Under the pieces are notes generated by a model. That model had not been told where the DNA came from. It did no database searches and saw only the letters and a list, made by a program, of their open reading frames with translations. The position numbers and the translations under genes are program-made. Shown piece by piece: positions 36,419 through 40,013 of a stretch of DNA of 40,013 nucleotides. This DNA is from an uncultured Christensenellaceae bacterium (lineage in GTDB: Bacteria; Bacillota; Clostridia; Christensenellales; Borkfalkiaceae), in the NCBI GenBank assembly GCA_910587825.1, contig CAJUNJ010000003.1:76838-116850 (forward strand). Reading direction: 5' to 3'. The stretch's first letter is position 1; every line of letters starts with the position of its first letter.

Positions 36419-38458
36419 ATGCAAAATAAATTTTTCGGCGAACTTGACAGGTATCTGTTCCACCACGGCACCCATTACGAACTTTACAACAAAATGGGGG
36501 CGCATCTCCGTCAGGTAGACGGGGTGTGGGGCGTGCACTTCGTATTGTGGGCGCCCAACGCCCGCGCCGTGTGTGTGGTGTCGGACGGTAACGGCTGGAC
36601 GCCCTGGCGCGACGTTATGGAAAAGGTCGACGACTGTATATGGGAACTGTTCGTTCCCGGTATGTGCGAAGGCGTAAAGTACAAATATCTCATAGTGCGG
36701 GCTGACGGTTCCGAAGTGCAGAAGACCGACCCTTACGCCTACCGTACCGAACTCCGCCCGAGCAACGCTTCGGTAGTCGCAAATCTTGACAGATATGAGT
36801 GGGGCGATGCAAAGTGGCGCAAAGAAAAGAAGGGTGAAAACTTTCTTGAAAAGCCTATGGCGGTTTACGAAGTCCATTTGGGAAGCTGGAAGAAGGATTT
36901 ATCCAAATGGGATGAAGACCAGTATTTCGACTACCGCCGTCTTGCGCACGAGCTTGCCGAATATATTAAGTGGATGGGCTATACACATATCGAACTTATG
37001 GGTATATGCGAATATCCTTTCGACCCTTCCTGGGGCTATCAGGTGACGGGCTACTTTTCACCGACGGCGAGGTACGGCACGCCCGATGATTTTATGTACT
37101 TCGTCGACCATATGCACCAAAACGGGATAGGGGTAATTTTGGACTGGGTGCCCGCCCATTTTCCCAAGGATGAATTCGGGCTTGCAAACTTCGACGGAAC
37201 GCCCCTTTACGAATACGCAGACCCCTTGCGCGCGGAGTATCCCGAATGGGGAACGAAAGCGTTTGATTTGGGCAAGAAGGAAGTTTCCAACTTTTTAATT
37301 GCTTCGGCGTTCTTTTGGGTGGAAAAATACCACGTGGACGCATTGCGCGTAGACGCCGTCGCAGCTATGCTTTATAACAGCTTCGGTCGGGGAGAGTGGC
37401 GTCCCAACCAATACGGCGGCAATGAAAATCTTGAAAGTTTTGAATTTTTCCGTCACCTTAACAGCGTTATCCGTCAGCGTACCGACGCATTCCTTATCGC
37501 CGAAGATTCGTCCATAATAGAGGGTATAACCAAACCCGCTAAAAAGGGCGGGTTCGGCTTCGGATTAAAGTGGAATATGGGCTGGATGAACGACGGTATA
37601 AAGTACTATAATACCGACCCCATTTTCAGACCTTACCACCACGGGCTTATGACGCATACCTTCGAGTACGCATTCAATGAAAATTATATGCTTGTGCTGT
37701 CGCACGACGAAGTGGTGTACGGTAAGGGCAGTATGATAAACAAGTTTATCGGCAACAAACTCGATAAGCTTGGAAGTTTGAAAACCTGTTATACTATGAT
37801 GATGGGACATCCCGGCAAAAAACTGCTGTTTATGGGTCAGGACTTTGCGCAGGAACGGGAGTGGAATTTCAAGACGGGGCTTGACTGGTTCCTCTGCGAC
37901 GACGAGGGGCACCGCGGCGTGCTTGAATGTTACCGTGCGCTTCTGCATATTTACACTTCTTATCCCGTACTTTACAACGACTGCGGCGGTCCCGCCACCT
38001 GCGAGTGGATAAACAGCGGGGATTATAACCGCAATATATTCACGTTTATAAGGCGCAACCCGTGGAATTACAACAACGCGCTTATATTCGTTTGCAACTT
38101 TGCACCCGTGGAACGCGTTGAAATGGGTGTGGGCGCACCCGTGGACGGCGTCTATAAGCGCATATTCTCAACCTATCCCGACGGTAATCCGCTTGAAATT
38201 CAGGCAAAGGAAGAACTTTGCGACGGAAGAAAGTATAAGCTTATATTCAATCTCCGCCCGTACGAGTCCTGTATATTCGAAGTGCCTTTCCACGAAAGCA
38301 CGCCCGAAGAGATTAAAAAAGAAAAGTCGGTAAAATCGGCTATTAAGCGTGCGCATAAGGAAGTAAAATCGGACAGTTCGCACATACCGCAGACCGAAAT
38401 ACCCGAAGAAATGAAGGAAGCAAAAAAACCCGTTAAAAAGAGAACGACAAAAAAATAA
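36419..38458 (+). CDS. glgB: 1,4-alpha-glucan (glycogen) branching enzyme
   Basis: This encodes 679 residues. The enzyme makes alpha-1,6 branches in glycogen by transferring cut alpha-1,4 segments. A short N-terminus leads into one CBM48 domain (GVHFVLWAPNARAV), so it lacks the extra N1 domain of enterobacterial GlgB. The GH13 core has GYFSPTARYGTPDDF, then DWVPAHF, DALRVDAVAAML with nucleophile Asp312, LIAEDSS with acid/base Glu362, and LSHDEV with Asp430. A beta domain ends near residue 625. A 54-residue tail follows with 14 lysines (IKKEK, KKPVKKRTTKK), which is unusual for GlgB. The ATG at 36419 has a strong site, GGGGG at 36409-36413. It is co-transcribed with the upstream GH13 enzyme. 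No glycogen synthase or ADP-glucose pyrophosphorylase lies in the window. Confidence 0.95.
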   Translation: MQNKFFGELDRYLFHHGTHYELYNKMGAHLRQVDGVWGVHFVLWAPNARAVCVVSDGNGWTPWRDVMEKVDDCIWELFVPGMCEGVKYKYLIVRADGSEVQKTDPYAYRTELRPSNASVVANLDRYEWGDAKWRKEKKGENFLEKPMAVYEVHLGSWKKDLSKWDEDQYFDYRRLAHELAEYIKWMGYTHIELMGICEYPFDPSWGYQVTGYFSPTARYGTPDDFMYFVDHMHQNGIGVILDWVPAHFPKDEFGLANFDGTPLYEYADPLRAEYPEWGTKAFDLGKKEVSNFLIASAFFWVEKYHVDALRVDAVAAMLYNSFGRGEWRPNQYGGNENLESFEFFRHLNSVIRQRTDAFLIAEDSSIIEGITKPAKKGGFGFGLKWNMGWMNDGIKYYNTDPIFRPYHHGLMTHTFEYAFNENYMLVLSHDEVVYGKGSMINKFIGNKLDKLGSLKTCYTMMMGHPGKKLLFMGQDFAQEREWNFKTGLDWFLCDDEGHRGVLECYRALLHIYTSYPVLYNDCGGPATCEWINSGDYNRNIFTFIRRNPWNYNNALIFVCNFAPVERVEMGVGAPVDGVYKRIFSTYPDGNPLEIQAKEELCDGRKYKLIFNLRPYESCIFEVPFHESTPEEIKKEKSVKSAIKRAHKEVKSDSSHIPQTEIPEEMKEAKKPVKKRTTKK

Positions 38459-38467
38459 CGCTAAAAT

Positions 38468-38501
38468 AACCCCGACGCGGAAAACTTCCGCGTCGGGGTT
38501 T
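38468..38501 (+). terminator. Terminator of the alpha-glucan operon
   Basis: AACCCCGACGCGGAA (38468-38482) and TTCCGCGTCGGGGTT (38486-38500) form a perfect 15-base stem with an AAC loop. The T-run after it is short (TTTATAT), but the stem is very stable. Confidence 0.9.
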
Positions 38502-38533
38502 ATATGTGAAAGGATACGCCAACCTTTTTTTTA

Positions 38534-38562
38534 TTGACATTATCCTTTTGCGGTAGTATAAT
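38534..38562 (+). promoter_or_regulatory. Consensus sigma-A promoter of nadA and the Rrf2 gene
   Basis: TTGACA at 38534-38539, a 17-base spacer, and TATAAT at 38557-38562. The predicted start near 38569 leaves a leader of about 20 bases carrying AGGAA (38578-38582) before the nadA ATG. No clear inverted-repeat operator is visible. Confidence 0.92.
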
Positions 38563-38589
38563 TCATATAAACGATATAGGAATTTAAAA

Positions 38590-39504
38590 ATGATTACCGA
38601 TATACAGAAAGAAATAGACCGACTTAAAAAAAGTACTGATACCTGCATACTCGCCCACAGCTATATGTCGGAAGATATATGTGAAGCCGCCGACTTCTGC
38701 GGCGACAGTTACGCGCTTGCCGTAAAGGCGAAAAACGTATCGCAAAGCAACGTTATCGTATGCGGGGTACGGTTTATGGCGGAAACGGTAAAAATGCTTT
38801 CGCCGTCCAAACGCGTTATACTTGCAAACCCGCAGGCGGGCTGTCCTATGGCGGAACAGTTTAATGTTGAGGAAATAGAAAAGCTTAAACGGCAAAATGC
38901 GGGCTGTGCGGTTGTGGCTTACGTCAATACGACGGCAAAGCTTAAAACTATTGCCGACGTTTGCGTCACTTCGTCCAGCGCGGTTAAAATATGCAGTGCG
39001 CTTCCGCAGAAAGACATTCTGTTTATTCCCGATATAAATTTAGGCACTTACGTCAAAAATTTATTGCCGGAAAAGAATTTTATTCTTGTAGACGGCGGTT
39101 GTCCCGCACACGCCAAAATTACGCGTGCGGATGCGGAAAATGCAAAAAGGGCTTATCCGCAGGCGCTTATGCTTGTTCATCCCGAATGCCGACCCGAAGT
39201 TACCGCGCTTGCCGATTACGTGGGTTCGACGGCGGGAATTATGCAGTTTGCCGAAAAGTCGAATAAAAGACAGTTTATAATCGGTACTGAAAATTCTATT
39301 GTACAGCATTTGCAGTTCAGATGTCCGGATAAAAAATTTTATCCCCTTTCCAAAGATTTGCTTTGCGGAAATATGCGCATAACAACCCTTTACGATGTGT
39401 TTGACTGCCTTAACGGGGACGGCGGTGAAGAGATAGTTATGCCGGAAGAATTGAGAGTTCGGGCGGTCAGAAGTATAGAAAAAATGATTGAATACGGCGG
39501 TTAA
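38590..39504 (+). CDS. nadA: Quinolinate synthase
   Basis: 304 residues, the usual size. NadA condenses iminoaspartate with dihydroxyacetone phosphate to quinolinate in de novo NAD synthesis, using an oxygen-sensitive [4Fe-4S] cluster, and is cytoplasmic. The three conserved cluster cysteines are at Cys85 (NPQAGCPMA), Cys171 (VDGGCPAH) and Cys259 (LLCGNMRITTL), with spacing as in characterised NadA proteins. The substrate motifs AHSYMSEDI, HPECRPEV, STAGI and IGTE are present. It has its own promoter and a good ribosome-binding site. The next gene starts six bases after its stop and encodes an Rrf2 regulator. nadB and nadC, often beside nadA, are not in the window. Confidence 0.95.
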   Translation: MITDIQKEIDRLKKSTDTCILAHSYMSEDICEAADFCGDSYALAVKAKNVSQSNVIVCGVRFMAETVKMLSPSKRVILANPQAGCPMAEQFNVEEIEKLKRQNAGCAVVAYVNTTAKLKTIADVCVTSSSAVKICSALPQKDILFIPDINLGTYVKNLLPEKNFILVDGGCPAHAKITRADAENAKRAYPQALMLVHPECRPEVTALADYVGSTAGIMQFAEKSNKRQFIIGTENSIVQHLQFRCPDKKFYPLSKDLLCGNMRITTLYDVFDCLNGDGGEEIVMPEELRVRAVRSIEKMIEYGG

Positions 39505-39510
39505 TTTATT

Positions 39511-39903
39511 ATGATGATAACGACGAAGGGCAGAAACGCCTTAAAAATAATGGTAGACCTTGCCCACCACGACGGAGAAGGGTATATCCCGTTGGGCGAC
39601 ATTGCCGAACGGCAGAAAGAGTCGCTTAAATATCTCGAAGCTTCGGCGGCACAGCTTTCATCGGCGGGTTTGGTTGTAAGCGCACGCGGTAAAAGCGGGG
39701 GTTATAAACTTGCAAGAAAGCCCGAAGAGTACACTGCGGCGGAAATTCTGCTTTCGGGCGAGGGGTCGCTTGCACCCGTACAGTGTCTTGACAGCGGTTG
39801 CGCCAACGCATGTACCTGTATGACCTTGCCCCTTTTTAAGGAGCTTGACGAAGTTATTATGAATTTTTTAAATTCCAAAACGCTTAAAGATTTGATTAAG
39901 TAA
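39511..39903 (+). CDS. Rrf2-family transcriptional regulator with four clustered cysteines
   Basis: 130 residues. The N-terminal winged-helix pattern is typical (TTKGRNALKIMVDLA, then IPLGDIAERQKESLKYLE, LSSAGLVVSARGKSGGYKLAR). A cysteine cluster, Cys92, Cys97, Cys101 and Cys103, occupies the place where IscR-type members bind an iron-sulfur cluster, but the spacing (C-x4-C-x3-C-x-C) differs from the CX5CX5C of IscR. It is translated just after nadA. It may sense iron-sulfur status or redox and control its own operon or other iron-sulfur genes; this is inference. The ATG at 39514 is an alternative start. The ribosome-binding site is weak (GGCGG at 39496-39500), so translation may be coupled to nadA. 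Confidence 0.9.
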   Translation: MMITTKGRNALKIMVDLAHHDGEGYIPLGDIAERQKESLKYLEASAAQLSSAGLVVSARGKSGGYKLARKPEEYTAAEILLSGEGSLAPVQCLDSGCANACTCMTLPLFKELDEVIMNFLNSKTLKDLIK

Positions 39904-39908
39904 GAAGA

Positions 39909-39945
39909 CCGTCGGCGGGCATTCAGTCCGCCGACGGATTTGCTG
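39909..39945 (+). terminator. Terminator after the nadA-Rrf2 unit
   Basis: CCGTCGGCGG (39909-39918) pairs perfectly with CCGCCGACGG (39928-39937) around a nine-base loop. The following bases are only moderately T-rich. It begins five bases after the stop codon. Confidence 0.75.
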
Positions 39946-40013
39946 TTTCTCATTAAGCTCTATTGACAAAACCGTGCGAAAGCACGCGCTTGCGTTTTAG
40001 TAAAAGAAGCAAT
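39946..40013. other. Right-edge intergenic sequence with a small hairpin
   Basis: No gene is visible. TTGACA occurs at 39963-39968, but no convincing -10 box lies at the right distance inside the window. CGTGC-GAAA-GCACG (39973-39986) forms a short hairpin with a GNRA-type loop. This may be the start of the next gene's control region. Confidence 0.35.

Noticed and set aside
39963..39991. Promoter at the right edge from TTGACA at 39963
   Set aside because: The bases 17 positions downstream (GCGCTT) do not resemble a -10 box, and the window ends soon after.

Overview
The window looks like part of a Gram-positive, probably clostridial (Firmicutes) chromosome. This is inferred from four near-perfect sigma-A promoters (TTGACA, exactly 17 bases, then TAAAAT, TATAAT, TACAAT or TATAAT), strong intrinsic terminators, a stand-alone nadA with an Rrf2-type regulator, a one-CBM48 glycogen branching enzyme, and a giant surface protein held by a single C-terminal membrane helix. 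A gut-type lineage such as Christensenellales is possible, but nothing in the sequence proves it. All genes are on the + strand.

Layout: (1) positions 1-2651 hold the 3' part of an alanine/glutamate-rich coiled-coil repeat protein, which runs off the left edge. (2) 2865-16649 and 16911-34214 hold two giant, co-linear, paralogous secreted proteins of 4594 and about 5767 residues. Each has a signal peptide, a short acidic/helical segment, a shared EDEDWYVAPDE motif, an unlike and AT-richer 'head', and then roughly 35 Ig-like/MBG-like beta domains of about 100 residues in the same order. The second protein alone continues into two proline-rich linkers, extra domains, an isoleucine-rich membrane helix and an acidic, tyrosine-rich tail. 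The first stops exactly where the second enters its first proline linker. (3) 34335-38458 is a two-gene alpha-glucan operon: an intracellular GH13 neopullulanase-like enzyme and GlgB. (4) 38590-39903 is a two-gene unit: quinolinate synthase NadA and a four-cysteine Rrf2-family regulator.

The most interesting part is the giant-protein pair. Each gene has its own strong promoter followed by a 69-base leader of identical length. The first 22 bases of the two leaders are almost identical, and so are the 21 bases around the start codon, while the middle diverges. The leader can form a 5'-terminal hairpin, and it also encodes a tiny upstream ORF beginning MDIGV in both genes; the two readings exclude each other. 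I do not recognise this leader as a known RNA family. The anchored/anchorless architecture, the compositionally distinct heads and the shared leader together suggest a co-regulated two-component surface system whose role cannot be read from sequence alone.
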